This document shows, piece by piece, positions 1 to 8,213 of a DNA stretch of 64,000 nucleotides. The notes beneath the pieces are model-generated. The model saw only the letters and a program-made list of their open reading frames with translations. It was not told the origin of the DNA and ran no database searches. The stretch is from Alteromonas gracilis. Lineage in GTDB: Bacteria > Pseudomonadota > Gammaproteobacteria > Enterobacterales > Alteromonadaceae. The number at the start of each line of letters is the position of its first letter. Position 1 is the first letter of the stretch. Both the position numbers and the translations under genes were made by a program. The stretch lies in contig NZ_PVNO01000001.1 of the NCBI RefSeq assembly GCF_002993325.1, positions 1 to 64,000 on the forward strand, in the 5' to 3' direction.

Positions 1-35
1 CTAACCTGTACTAATTGCCCGAGAGGCTTAACCAT
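1..35 (+). rRNA. 23S ribosomal RNA, 3' end only
   Basis: The first bases match the conserved 3' terminus of bacterial 23S rRNA, including the GAGGCTTAACC tail that closes the molecule. The rest of the gene lies left of the window. The 3' boundary at about base 35 is estimated from the E. coli end and could be off by a few bases. A spacer of about 125 bases without a tRNA follows, then 5S. Confidence 0.85.
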
Positions 36-161
36 ACAACGCCCAAGAAGCTTTAGGCTTTTGGAAGTGTTGTAGACAAGCTAAGTAAGCAAGTAAGAGT
101 AAAAAGTAGTTACTCACTGATTGTATTAATATCAAACTTTCCCAAATTGTTATCAGTTTTT

Positions 162-279
162 TCCTGGCAGCCATAGCGATACGGTACCACCTGACTCCAT
201 TCCGAACTCAGAAGTGAAACGTATTAGCGCCGATGGTAGTGTGGGGTCTCCCCATGTGAGAGTAGGACACTGCCAGGTC
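162..279 (+). rRNA. rrf: 5S ribosomal RNA
   Basis: The roughly 118-base segment begins with CCTGGCAGCCATAGCG and ends with its complement TGCCAGG, forming the closing helix I of 5S rRNA. The internal CCGAACTCAGAAGTGAAAC segment is the highly conserved loop B/helix III region. It follows the 23S end and precedes a strong terminator, so it is the last gene of the operon unless more genes lie elsewhere. Confidence 0.97.
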
Positions 280-290
280 CCATTAAAAGA

Positions 291-314
291 AACCCGCCTA
301 ACGGCGGGTTTTTT
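291..314 (+). terminator. Rho-independent terminator of the rRNA operon
   Basis: AACCCGCC and GGCGGGTT form an eight-pair stem around a four-base TAAC loop, followed by a T run. It lies 12 bases after the 5S end. Confidence 0.93.
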
Positions 315-540
315 GCTTTCTGCAGCAGAAAAAAATGGGGTCAGAGTATATTAATTCTCCGGCCATTCTCCAATAACACATCCCAGCATTCAGTCGCTCC
401 AATGGGCAAGTGTAAACTAATTCATACTCATTATTTTGAAATGTAATTTGATCAAAAAATTTTATTCCACTAGATTCGAAAGGCGCGAGTAAATTTGTTT
501 AATAAGATGTTTACCACATCTACAAAGAGGAGAGCTGCAT

Positions 541-1278
541 TTGAGATTCTTTGTTATTGTAATCTTAACGCTACTCTATACACCATTGTATGCCCAGCCA
601 TCAGAACTGCCTAGAGAGAAGAAAAAGGTGGTTCTTGGCGTTGTTGAGTTTCCTCCTCTTGTTATAAAAAATATTGATAGCCCTGGCTGCCACGGCGATG
701 CAGTCACTATTTCAAGAACTATACTTGAGTTGGTTGGATACAAAGTAGAAGTTGAATGTCCACCACCTGCTCGATTATTTGAGAGAATAAGGAAAGGGCA
801 GGTTGATATTACGATGAACGTTAAAGGAACAAAAGCTTTAGCAAATACCGTAACTTTTATCGAAAAACCATTCAGCTACTTATCTATTGTATTAATGACT
901 AATTCAAAGGTCGAAAACAACAAGACTGTTGCGGCTATCAGAGGTTACGACTACGTAGGCCTTAGGCAAGAACTCGAAAATAAAGGCTATACATTTTTTG
1001 ATATGGCCAACAGCTCTGATGCTATTCAGCTTTTTCAGTTTGGACGAACGTCTCATCTAGCGACCTACGAAGCACCTTATCTCTACCATATAAAACGTAA
1101 CTCAAACAATATTGATGACCTTATCGTCTCTATGAGGAAAGATATCCCGACTTTTCTAGCAATTTCCAACGCCAGTGCGAAAAAAGAGGAGCTTGAAAGT
1201 AAGCTTTCAAGGTTATTGGCGCTGTCTGATAGTCAAACAGTTATAGAACAAGTGCAGACACAAAATAATGAGAACTAA
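541..1278 (+). CDS. Periplasmic solute-binding-like protein (SBP_bac_3 type)
   Basis: This 245-residue protein starts at a TTG codon placed just after an AAAGAGGAGA ribosome binding site. Residues 1-18 form a signal peptide ending LYA before Gln19, so the product is exported. The mature part resembles family 3 extracellular solute-binding domains: an opening beta strand with FPPLV, a GCHGDAV turn followed by a helix ending in LVGYKVEVE, an R-x-GQVDITMN segment, and a late segment with an alternating two-lobe pattern. Such stand-alone proteins in Alteromonadales are often annotated as amino-acid-binding or transporter substrate-binding domain proteins. No permease or ATPase gene is adjacent, so a ligand or transport role cannot be assigned. 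It is separated by 212 bases from the RiPP locus downstream and need not belong to it. Confidence 0.75.
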   Translation: MRFFVIVILTLLYTPLYAQPSELPREKKKVVLGVVEFPPLVIKNIDSPGCHGDAVTISRTILELVGYKVEVECPPPARLFERIRKGQVDITMNVKGTKALANTVTFIEKPFSYLSIVLMTNSKVENNKTVAAIRGYDYVGLRQELENKGYTFFDMANSSDAIQLFQFGRTSHLATYEAPYLYHIKRNSNNIDDLIVSMRKDIPTFLAISNASAKKEELESKLSRLLALSDSQTVIEQVQTQNNEN

Positions 1279-1490
1279 TGAATTGTAATTACTCTATTCA
1301 ACATTCTGTAGACGTATTCGCTTCCATTAGCGTTAAATTATTATTTTATAAATATTCTAAAATTCAAATGCTTACTATTTAGGTTTAAAAAAAGTTAATT
1401 TTTTTGAAATATCCTTTGACCGCACAGGGTCTTTTTCATTACACGTACACACTGTGCGTCAAACATGTCTATTTTATTGAGGATACACCA

Positions 1491-1859
1491 ATGAAACAAA
1501 TCAAAAAATCATCAGTAGCAACAGCCTTAGGAGCAGTTGTAATTGGCTCTTTGGCGTCAACAGTAGCGGTTGCAGACGTAAATCCATTTGGTATGCAAGC
1601 GCTAGAGTCTGGCTACAGCCAGTTTGCAGCTGAAGGTAAGTGCGGCGAAGGCAAATGTGGCGGTGATAAGAAAGCTGAAAAAGAAGGCAAGTGCGGCGAA
1701 GGCAAATGCGGCGGCGATAAAAAGGCTGAAAAAGAAGGTAAGTGCGGCGGCGATAAAAAGGCTGAAAAAGAAGGCAAGTGTGGCGAAGGCAAATGCGGCG
1801 GCGATAAGAAAGCTGAAAAAGAGGGAAAATGCGGTGAAGGTAAGTGCGGGAGCATGTAA
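1491..1859 (+). CDS. hvfA: HvfA-like RiPP precursor with nine EGKCG motifs
   Basis: The 122-residue product starts at ATG 1491, which follows a GAGG site; a longer reading from 1404 adds an unsupported N-terminus. Residues 1-28 are a signal peptide (basic n-region, hydrophobic core, VAVA before Asp29). A short leader-like segment (29-47) precedes residues 48-120, which consist only of EGKCG motifs and GDKKAEK linkers. There are nine EGKCG copies and nine cysteines, all inside the motif. In the characterised Haemophilus Hvf system, an MNIO enzyme with a partner protein converts EGKCG cysteines into oxazolone-thioamide groups that bind copper. The next two genes here encode exactly those two partners. 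Modification and copper binding by this peptide are therefore inference from family and context. Alternative: an unmodified cysteine-rich metal-binding peptide. Confidence 0.9.
   Translation: MKQIKKSSVATALGAVVIGSLASTVAVADVNPFGMQALESGYSQFAAEGKCGEGKCGGDKKAEKEGKCGEGKCGGDKKAEKEGKCGGDKKAEKEGKCGEGKCGGDKKAEKEGKCGEGKCGSM
1632..1850 (+). repeat. In-frame tandem repeat coding the EGKCG core
   Basis: The segment is built of 51-base units encoding EGKCGEGKCGGDKKAEK. Units one, two and four are complete. Unit three is 36 bases and lacks one EGKCG (15 bases), and the final unit is cut to two EGKCG motifs before Ser-Met-stop. All length differences are multiples of three, so the frame is kept. Copies differ by scattered synonymous changes. 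Confidence 0.95.
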
Positions 1860-1935
1860 CACGCACGAAAAAGATGATGTAGCGTTCCCTAGTGAAATAT
1901 TAGGAGAAATGTACGCAGTCAATATTTATCGAGAG

Positions 1936-1961
1936 ATGGTCGTCAGCTGATGGCCATTTTT
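1936..1961 (+). terminator. Possible attenuating hairpin between hvfA and hvfB
   Basis: ATGGTCGTCAG and CTGATGGCCAT can fold on each other (with two G-U pairs) and are followed by five T residues. It sits in the 155-base gap between the precursor and the enzyme gene. Partial termination here would give more precursor than enzyme transcript. The stem has almost no unpaired loop, so its strength is uncertain. Confidence 0.45.
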
Positions 1962-2014
1962 GTTTAAAAATTTACGTCCTGAATGAAATCCCATGTGGTT
2001 AAAAGAGGGAATAT

Positions 2015-2866
2015 ATGAAGAATATTAAAGGTGCCGGTCTCGGTTTTCGTCGTGAAATGCTGAAAGATCTGTTGCCTGTGTTACCTTCTGAAGTTGATTT
2101 TTGGGAAGTCGCACCAGAAAACTGGATCCCACTTGGTGGAAAGTACGAAGCGCAATTTCAGCAGGCTTCTAAACAAGCACCTTTTACCACTCACGGCTTG
2201 TCTCTCTCTATTGGAAGTAGCGATAAATTGGATGTCGAGTTTGTTAAAACCGTAAAACGATTTTTGGATGTAAACGACATATCGCTATATAGCGAACATC
2301 TAAGTTTCTGTTCTGGTAATGGTCACATGTACGACCTTATGCCAATTCCTTTTACCGAGGGCGCAATAAATCATGTAGTTTCGCGTATAACCCAAGTGCA
2401 AGATATTATTGAAAGACCATTGGTTCTAGAGAATGTATCTTATTATATCGCGCCCGGACAGGAGATGGACGAGCTAGAATTTACCTCGCGTATCTTGAAG
2501 GAATCGGGCTGCCTTATGCTTCTCGATGTAAATAATGTTTACGTGAACAGCATCAATCATAAATATGACGCTGAGGCCTTCATCAACGGCTTGCCGTCAG
2601 ACAAGATTGTTTACGGGCATATTGCTGGTCATTATGATGAAGCTGCTGACTTAAAAATAGACACTCACGGGGCTGATGTCATTGAACCGGTTTGGAATCT
2701 TCTTGAGCACGCCTATCGCACACATGGAATTTTTCCGACTCTTCTTGAACGGGATTTTAATATTCCGCCGTTAAATGAACTGCTTGCAGAAGTACAGAAG
2801 ATTAAACAGATTCAAGCTCGATGTGAAAAGACACATCGGTTAGATGCTGAAGGAAGCGTGGCGTGA
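2015..2866 (+). CDS. hvfB: DUF692 multinuclear non-heme iron oxidase (MNIO), HvfB-like
   Basis: The 283-residue protein begins at ATG 2015 behind an AGAGGGA site and has the usual length of DUF692 enzymes. These are TIM-barrel oxidases that hold two or three iron ions and modify cysteines of ribosomal peptides. Conserved metal-ligand and core motifs are visible in order: THGLSLSIGS (His60), YSEHLSF (Glu94, His95), LENVSYY (Glu139, Asn140), LDVNNVYVNS (Asp171, Asn173), YGHIAGH (His202, His206), DTHG (Asp216, His218) and LLERDFN (Glu245). No signal peptide is present, so it acts in the cytoplasm before the precursor is exported. The stop overlaps the start of the next gene by four bases, a sign of translational coupling. 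The likely substrate is the EGKCG precursor encoded just upstream; this is inferred from context. Confidence 0.95.
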   Translation: MKNIKGAGLGFRREMLKDLLPVLPSEVDFWEVAPENWIPLGGKYEAQFQQASKQAPFTTHGLSLSIGSSDKLDVEFVKTVKRFLDVNDISLYSEHLSFCSGNGHMYDLMPIPFTEGAINHVVSRITQVQDIIERPLVLENVSYYIAPGQEMDELEFTSRILKESGCLMLLDVNNVYVNSINHKYDAEAFINGLPSDKIVYGHIAGHYDEAADLKIDTHGADVIEPVWNLLEHAYRTHGIFPTLLERDFNIPPLNELLAEVQKIKQIQARCEKTHRLDAEGSVA

Positions 2867-3627
2867 CACAATCATTTAAAACAACGCAAAATGCGCTCGT
2901 AAACGCAATAAAAGACCCGCGAACATTCAGCGATATAAACGAAGATAGCGCTCGCCGAATAAAAGTCTATCAGTCATTATTTTTCAATAATATTGATAAT
3001 TTTATAAGTACAGGATTTCCAGTATTAAAATCAATAGTACTTACACAATTTGGTGAAAGTGCATGGAAGAGTATTGTTCGTCAGTTCTTTATTGAGCATG
3101 AATGTCGTTCACCCTATTTTGCAGAGATCAGTAAAGAGTTTGTAGAGTATCTTTCAACTGAGACTGCCTTCGACATTTCACTACCTGCTTTTGCAGCTGA
3201 ACTAGCGCATTATGAATGGCTTGAACTCGATGTAAGTATAAGAAAAAATGAAGAAGGCCTAGAGTTTTTTACCGAAGGCCAAATCATCAACGCTGTGCGC
3301 GTGTCTCCCTATGCCTCTCTGGCGGCATACCAGTATGAAGTGCATTTAATAGGTAAAGACTATATTCCAGTGCAGCCTGCGCAAGAGCAGCAATTCTACG
3401 TGGTGTACAGAGACCGTAATTTTGATGTGCAGTTTGTTCATGTAAATCCGGTCACTGCAATATTAGTGAATACATTAGAGCAAAGTGAGAATGGGTTGAG
3501 TACAGACCAACTTGCTCAGTCTTTAATTCACCAAATTCCTCAAATACCCGCTGATGTACTGATCAATGGTATGAATCAAACCCTTTCAGATATGCTAACG
3601 AAAGGAATTTTAGTTCCTCTTAGTTAA
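2863..3627 (+). CDS. hvfC: DUF2063 partner protein, HvfC-like
   Basis: This 254-residue protein starts at a GTG that overlaps the stop of the MNIO gene (GTGA). The first hundred residues have the DUF2063 pattern: a helical N-terminus, the RIKVYQSLFFNNIDNF helix, a GFPVLKSI segment and YFAEISKEFVEYL. The rest contains a mixed alpha/beta domain with ELAHYEWLELDV. DUF2063 proteins form a complex with DUF692 enzymes and help recognise the precursor leader. The old label putative DNA-binding domain comes from the N-terminal fold and is probably misleading here. No terminator is evident downstream. The DoxX-family membrane protein that often ends this kind of operon is not present. Confidence 0.92.
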   Translation: MTQSFKTTQNALVNAIKDPRTFSDINEDSARRIKVYQSLFFNNIDNFISTGFPVLKSIVLTQFGESAWKSIVRQFFIEHECRSPYFAEISKEFVEYLSTETAFDISLPAFAAELAHYEWLELDVSIRKNEEGLEFFTEGQIINAVRVSPYASLAAYQYEVHLIGKDYIPVQPAQEQQFYVVYRDRNFDVQFVHVNPVTAILVNTLEQSENGLSTDQLAQSLIHQIPQIPADVLINGMNQTLSDMLTKGILVPLS

Positions 3628-3859
3628 GTACTACCTTAATTAGATGGGTTAGCTTGTTGCCCACGTAGACTGGTTAAAACCTTTCGTTAAAGCAAGCCGC
3701 CAATAACGTTTCAGTATTATTTCTTCTGCTTATATTAAACTTTCGCTAGGATCTGTATTGAAAGTGAGCGATCAGTCACATTAGCGCTGTCAATCACGCG
3801 TGCTTTCGATTAACATTTAGCACCATTTTTTTGTTCACAAAATTGTTTAGGTAGTGCAA

Positions 3860-3982
3860 ATGGCTGACAATTCAGATTTCAAAGAAGTCTATAACAAGTG
3901 GTACTTTCTAGCATCGCTAGTAACTCTAATCGCGTTCCCGTTGATGCATATCATCGCCGGCTGGTTCACCTTCTGGTTATAA
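3860..3982 (+). CDS. Small single-span membrane protein, 40 residues
   Basis: An ATG-initiated frame encodes a 40-residue peptide that ends 22 bases before apt. It has a charged N-terminus ([14 protein letters not shown]) and then one hydrophobic segment from about residue 15 to the end, closing with AGWFTFWL. The composition is that of a genuine small inner-membrane protein, and the frame sits in an otherwise empty 377-base gap. The ribosome binding site (around TAGGTA) is weak. I do not recognise the family. It may be co-transcribed with apt. Conservation of the frame across relatives would decide whether it is real. Confidence 0.6.
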   Translation: MADNSDFKEVYNKWYFLASLVTLIAFPLMHIIAGWFTFWL

Positions 3983-4004
3983 CGCAGACATTCAAGGCAT
4001 AATT

Positions 4005-4541
4005 GTGACTGCAGAATATATTAAATCAGTTGTGAAAACCGTACCTGACTATCCAAAGCCAGGTATATTATTTAGAGATGTGACCAGCGTTTTAGAAGAT
4101 CACAAAGCTTTCAGTAGCTGTATCTCGTTACTTGTAGAAAAGTATCAGGGTATGGGATTTACCAAGATTGCAGGTACTGAGGCGCGTGGGTTCCTTTTTG
4201 GTGCGCCATTGGCCATCGAAATGGGCATTGGTTTTGTTCCAGTGAGAAAACCCAACAAACTTCCTCGTGAAGTTGTAAGTGAAAGCTACGAGCTTGAATA
4301 CGGCATGGATACTTTGGAAATCCATAAAGATGCCATTGAACCAGGCGATAAAGTACTTCTTATCGATGATTTACTTGCAACTGGCGGAACCATTGCCGCT
4401 TCGGCTAAGCTAATCCGTTCGCTGGGTGGTGAAATTAACCATGCAGGTTTCGTGATTAATTTGCCTGATTTAGGTGGTGAGAAAAAATTGAGTACGCTTG
4501 ATATCGAAAGCTATTCTATTTGTGAGTTTGAAGGCGAATAA
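4005..4541 (+). CDS. apt: Adenine phosphoribosyltransferase
   Basis: The 178-residue enzyme converts adenine and PRPP to AMP in purine salvage in the cytoplasm. The PRPP-binding signature [14 protein letters not shown] is present near residues 112-125, and the N-terminal [14 protein letters not shown] and the [13 protein letters not shown] segments are typical. The start is GTG 4005; family alignment supports it because only a few residues precede the conserved PDYPKPG. It is followed 41 bases later by dnaX, the same order as in E. coli. Confidence 0.97.
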   Translation: MTAEYIKSVVKTVPDYPKPGILFRDVTSVLEDHKAFSSCISLLVEKYQGMGFTKIAGTEARGFLFGAPLAIEMGIGFVPVRKPNKLPREVVSESYELEYGMDTLEIHKDAIEPGDKVLLIDDLLATGGTIAASAKLIRSLGGEINHAGFVINLPDLGGEKKLSTLDIESYSICEFEGE

Positions 4542-4582
4542 TCGTCTTAAAGCGTAACTAGCAAAAGGCGAAATACGTAATA

Positions 4583-7500
4583 ATGAGTTATCAGGTACTA
4601 GCAAGGAAGTGGCGACCAGGCAAGTTCAGTGAACTTGTAGGTCAAGAACATGTCGTCTCTGCCATTTCAAATGCTTTGGATAACGATCGCCTACACCACG
4701 CATACCTTTTTACAGGTACGCGAGGCGTAGGTAAAACCACCATTGCGCGTATTTTTTCTAAAAGCCTTAACTGCGAAGAGGGGCAAGGCGCTAACCCTTG
4801 CGGAGTATGTAATACCTGTAAAGAAATAGAGCAGGGCAATTACGTCGACTTGTTAGAGATTGATGCTGCATCAAGAACGAAAGTCGAGGACACTCGTGAG
4901 CTTCTTGACAATGTTCAGTACAGACCCACTCGCGGCCGCTACAAAGTGTACCTTATCGATGAGGTACACATGCTCTCTAAGCACAGTTTCAATGCGCTGC
5001 TAAAAACGCTTGAAGAGCCACCTCCTCATGTAAAGTTTTTGCTCGCGACGACAGATCCTCAGAAGCTCCCTATAACGATTTTATCACGATGTTTGCAGTT
5101 CAATTTGAAGGCAATGTCGCGGGAACAAATTGTTGGGCAGCTACAGCATATACTTCAACAAGAGCAACTGCCGTTTGAGCAACCTGCCTTAGCGCTGCTT
5201 GCTCGTGCGGCGCAAGGAAGCATGCGCGACGCGCTTAGCCTGACTGACCAAGCTATTGCGCAAGGTGGAAATCAGGTTCTGGCATCTGTCGTAACTGACA
5301 TGCTCGGGCTGATGGATAAAAATCAGCTGCTTAAGGTGGTTCATGCTGTCGTTAGTAAAAGTCCTGCAGATGTACTTCAGCTAGTCAATGATATTGCAGA
5401 ACAGGCGCCTGATTATGATAACGTGCATGGTGAACTTGCCAGTTTGTTACATCAAATTGCGTTGACGCAATGGGTGCCCGAAGCATGTAAGCTGGAAACT
5501 ACATCCGCGAAAGCAATATTTCAGTTAGCCAAAACTATTCCCGCTGAACAAGTACAATTACTCTATCAGATTGCATTGCAGGGAAGAAGAGACCTACCGT
5601 TCGCTGCTGATGGTAAGAGCGCCTTTGAAATGACGCTGATGCGCATGATGTCATTCGCGCCGAACGTACCTATTGCTGATACTTCTAGCGAAATTGAAAA
5701 CGGGAGGAGCGAGCATAGTTTACCCGTAGATCATGCTTCTTCCAGTGGTGGCCCGGGAAACGTCGGTAAGCAGGAGGAAGCGCCAAATAGCGAAACTCCT
5801 GCAGCAGTAGCGCAGGATTATACGACCTCTGAAACAGCAACAGAAAGCGCACTGGCAGAGCAAGCTGAAAGTTTGCAATCAGACAGTAAATCTGACGACA
5901 CAAAAGCTATTAGCCAAGACGCGGCTGAACTTCATAGTGATGGTGACGGTTCCTCTATAATTGCTATTGAACATGCCCCTCATCAACCTGTTGTCTCTGA
6001 AAATACTCTTTCGCAAAGCACAATAGCCGATAGCAAAGAGCAAAGCTTCCCTGACGTTGTATCAAAACAACCAATCGCACATGAAGAAGGCGTCAGTGCA
6101 ACTAATTCTTACAGTGCTCCTGTTTCAAAACCAGAACATGCCTTTGATGATATTAACGCACAAACTGAAAACAAAAGTACTCTCGATGAGCCGCCTCTAG
6201 ATGCCTACATGGATGAGATGCCACCGCAGTCGGAAGACGACGGTTTTTATGGCGCTAGCGATAGCTTTCTTGACAATGAGTCCTTTGAAAACCAGTCGGC
6301 TAGCATGGGGACTACTGGTGAATTTGAGTCGGGAGCGCAAAACACAGGTGGTGAGCTAAGGGATAATGAAACACAACCGTCTTTATCTGCCGAAGAGCAG
6401 CTTACGTCGACGGCTGATATGCTTGCCCTGCGTCAAAAACTTAAGCAAAAAAAGGCGCAGGACGCTGACGCTCAGAACAACAAATCTGCTAATGATAAAA
6501 GCGAGAGTGCAAGTGATATTCAAGCTCGTTTTGCAAGGAGCAAAGCCGAGGCATCAAGTAATCAGTTTTCAGATAGTGCTATTAGCAATACCCCAAACGC
6601 TCACTCGTTGTCAGGCGCTACGGAAACGAATAATATCTCAACGCAATTGCACAGCCTAGAAAGTGAAAACAGCCCTGAGCATGAGAACAGCGTTGAGCGA
6701 GGGAGCAGCCCGGAGCAAAATAGCGTTCCTGAGCAAGAGAATAATCCTACGCTAAATAACAGCCACGAGCCAAAGAAGTCCCCTGAGTCAAGAGGCAATC
6801 AAGAGCAAAATTTCAATACTCAAGATGCGATTCACAATCGGGCACAGAATGAGAGCGGTGAATTTCAAGCGAGCGCTATAATTGAAGAGCGCGGTAACAA
6901 TGAATACATTGAGCGCTCCGGGGAGCGCACCGGGCACACACATAATGACCTATCCCCACCTGTAGATGGTGAACGTCAAAGTGCTACTACCGAAACAGAC
7001 GACTTTTCACTTGATGATTTCGAAGAAGACATGCCTTTTTCGAAAGATGAAGTCAGTGCACAACCGAACATTGAGCATCAGCTTCAAGACGCACCGCCGT
7101 GGGCAACTGATTTTGATAACGCACCGTCACAGCATTTCGACGATGCAGCAGCCTTGGTAGATAACAATACGAGCCCAAATAGACCGCTTCCCGAGCAACG
7201 GGAAGACGTAGGTGATCGTTCTTTTGTGCGTGATGCACTGGATTTTGATACGCCCCTCAGCAGCACTTACAGTGGCAAATTAAATGCTTACTTAAACGAT
7301 GGAAGTAAGTTGATTCACGCGAGTCAAATAGATGAGTGGAGTAGTCTTGTTGAGCAAATGCCAGTTGCTGGATTACTAAAGCAATTAGTTCTGCACGCAT
7401 CATTTTCTCGAGATGGTAATCAAGTATCCCTTGAAATTGACCATAGTCAGACGCACTTACTTAATGACAGTACGAAAAAACAGTTAGTTGACGCAATACA

Positions 7501-7696
7501 TCATGGACTAGGTGAAAACGTAGAGGTGAATATCACCTTAGGTGAACCATCCTCGACGCCTTTTGCGTTACAACAAGAGATTCATGCCATGCGCCACGCG
7601 CATGCGCATACGGTTATTAAAACCGATGAAACAATTCAAGCATTGCTATCGACTTTCGATGCGTCAGTGCTAACCGATTCGGTTAAAGCGCGATAG
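4583..7696 (+). CDS. dnaX: DNA polymerase III subunit tau (gamma by predicted frameshift)
   Basis: The product is the clamp-loader ATPase of the replicative polymerase. The first 370 or so residues are canonical: Walker A GTRGVGKT (45-52), four zinc cysteines (64, 73, 76, 79), Walker B with DEVH (126-129) and the SRC sensor (168-170). The C-terminal 130 residues, after [12 protein letters not shown], match the tau domain that contacts the polymerase. Between them lies about 500 residues of acidic, Ser/Asn/Glu-rich low-complexity sequence, so the protein is 1037 residues against 643 in E. coli. A slippery heptamer at 6448-6454 would yield a 628-residue gamma form. The gene is flanked by apt and ybaB as usual. 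Confidence 0.97.
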   Translation: MSYQVLARKWRPGKFSELVGQEHVVSAISNALDNDRLHHAYLFTGTRGVGKTTIARIFSKSLNCEEGQGANPCGVCNTCKEIEQGNYVDLLEIDAASRTKVEDTRELLDNVQYRPTRGRYKVYLIDEVHMLSKHSFNALLKTLEEPPPHVKFLLATTDPQKLPITILSRCLQFNLKAMSREQIVGQLQHILQQEQLPFEQPALALLARAAQGSMRDALSLTDQAIAQGGNQVLASVVTDMLGLMDKNQLLKVVHAVVSKSPADVLQLVNDIAEQAPDYDNVHGELASLLHQIALTQWVPEACKLETTSAKAIFQLAKTIPAEQVQLLYQIALQGRRDLPFAADGKSAFEMTLMRMMSFAPNVPIADTSSEIENGRSEHSLPVDHASSSGGPGNVGKQEEAPNSETPAAVAQDYTTSETATESALAEQAESLQSDSKSDDTKAISQDAAELHSDGDGSSIIAIEHAPHQPVVSENTLSQSTIADSKEQSFPDVVSKQPIAHEEGVSATNSYSAPVSKPEHAFDDINAQTENKSTLDEPPLDAYMDEMPPQSEDDGFYGASDSFLDNESFENQSASMGTTGEFESGAQNTGGELRDNETQPSLSAEEQLTSTADMLALRQKLKQKKAQDADAQNNKSANDKSESASDIQARFARSKAEASSNQFSDSAISNTPNAHSLSGATETNNISTQLHSLESENSPEHENSVERGSSPEQNSVPEQENNPTLNNSHEPKKSPESRGNQEQNFNTQDAIHNRAQNESGEFQASAIIEERGNNEYIERSGERTGHTHNDLSPPVDGERQSATTETDDFSLDDFEEDMPFSKDEVSAQPNIEHQLQDAPPWATDFDNAPSQHFDDAAALVDNNTSPNRPLPEQREDVGDRSFVRDALDFDTPLSSTYSGKLNAYLNDGSKLIHASQIDEWSSLVEQMPVAGLLKQLVLHASFSRDGNQVSLEIDHSQTHLLNDSTKKQLVDAIHHGLGENVEVNITLGEPSSTPFALQQEIHAMRHAHAHTVIKTDETIQALLSTFDASVLTDSVKAR
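6448..6454 (+). promoter_or_regulatory. Predicted -1 frameshift (slippery) site in dnaX
   Basis: The heptamer A AAA AAG is in the correct phase: zero-frame codons are CAA AAA AAG. This is the same heptamer in the same phase as the E. coli dnaX site. After a -1 slip the ribosome reads GGC GCA GGA CGC and then TGA at 6466-6468, giving a 628-residue product ending GAGR. The local protein context ([11 protein letters not shown]) resembles the region before the E. coli site. I see no AGGGAG-like stimulator upstream and only a weak CTGA-CGC-TCAG hairpin downstream. The seven-A run could also allow transcriptional slippage. Confidence 0.7.
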
Positions 7697-7734
7697 CAGA
7701 ATTATTAACACCAAAACGAAGCGAGACAAAAATT

Positions 7735-8061
7735 ATGTTTAAAGGTGGAATGGGCAATATCATGAAGCAGGCGCAGCAGATGCAAGAGCGCATGCAAAAA
7801 GCACAAGATGACCTAGCTAAAATCGAAGTAACCGGTGAAGCTGGTGCAGGCATGGTTAAAGTAACCATGACATGTAACCACAACGTTCGTCGCGTGGACA
7901 TCGACGAGTCATTGATGGACGATGACAAAGACATGGTTGAAGATCTGGTTGCTGCAGCATTTAACGATGCAGTTCGCCGCGTTCAAGAAACAAGTAAAGA
8001 GAAAATGGGTGATGTGACTGGCGGAATGCCACTACCTCCTGGCTTCAAAATGCCGTTTTAA
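7735..8061 (+). CDS. ybaB: YbaB/EbfC family nucleoid-associated protein
   Basis: The 108-residue protein is a small dimeric DNA-binding protein. It shows the family pattern: [21 protein letters not shown] at the start (a coiled helix), [24 protein letters not shown] in the central strands, and a closing helix ending in a [18 protein letters not shown] tail. It starts 38 bases after dnaX and is probably co-transcribed with it. In many gammaproteobacteria recR follows directly; here recR lies 8.5 kb away and a terminator follows ybaB instead. Confidence 0.96.
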   Translation: MFKGGMGNIMKQAQQMQERMQKAQDDLAKIEVTGEAGAGMVKVTMTCNHNVRRVDIDESLMDDDKDMVEDLVAAAFNDAVRRVQETSKEKMGDVTGGMPLPPGFKMPF

Positions 8062-8132
8062 GTAAAAATCCCCGTATTCATTGGTCTCTGGCTTTTTAAA
8101 AAGTTAGGGGGACAAATAGGGGAAAAGGTTTT

Positions 8133-8162
8133 AAAAGCTCTGGATCACCCAGAGCTTTTTTG
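8133..8162. terminator. Terminator between convergent ybaB and fpr
   Basis: AAAAGCTCTGG and CCAGAGCTTTT form an eleven-pair stem with a five-base loop and T runs on both strands. It can serve the plus-strand ybaB transcript and the minus-strand fpr transcript. Confidence 0.9.
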
Positions 8163-8213
8163 TTTTTGTGGAAAATAAAACTTGGCACTTCAGCTTTTCA
8201 AGCTATGCAATAG

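Noticed and set aside
1632..1850. CRISPR-like array
   Set aside because: The units are contiguous with no unique spacers and encode an in-frame peptide repeat.
1501..1922. Long antisense and alternative-frame readings over the hvfA repeat
   Set aside because: They arise from the 51-base repeat being open in several frames. They have no ribosome binding site or plausible composition; the plus-strand frame from 1491 has both a signal peptide and the EGKCG motifs.
5685..7266. Several minus-strand and alternative frames inside dnaX
   Set aside because: They lie over the low-complexity linker, where biased codons open other frames by chance, and none has a ribosome binding site or known motif.
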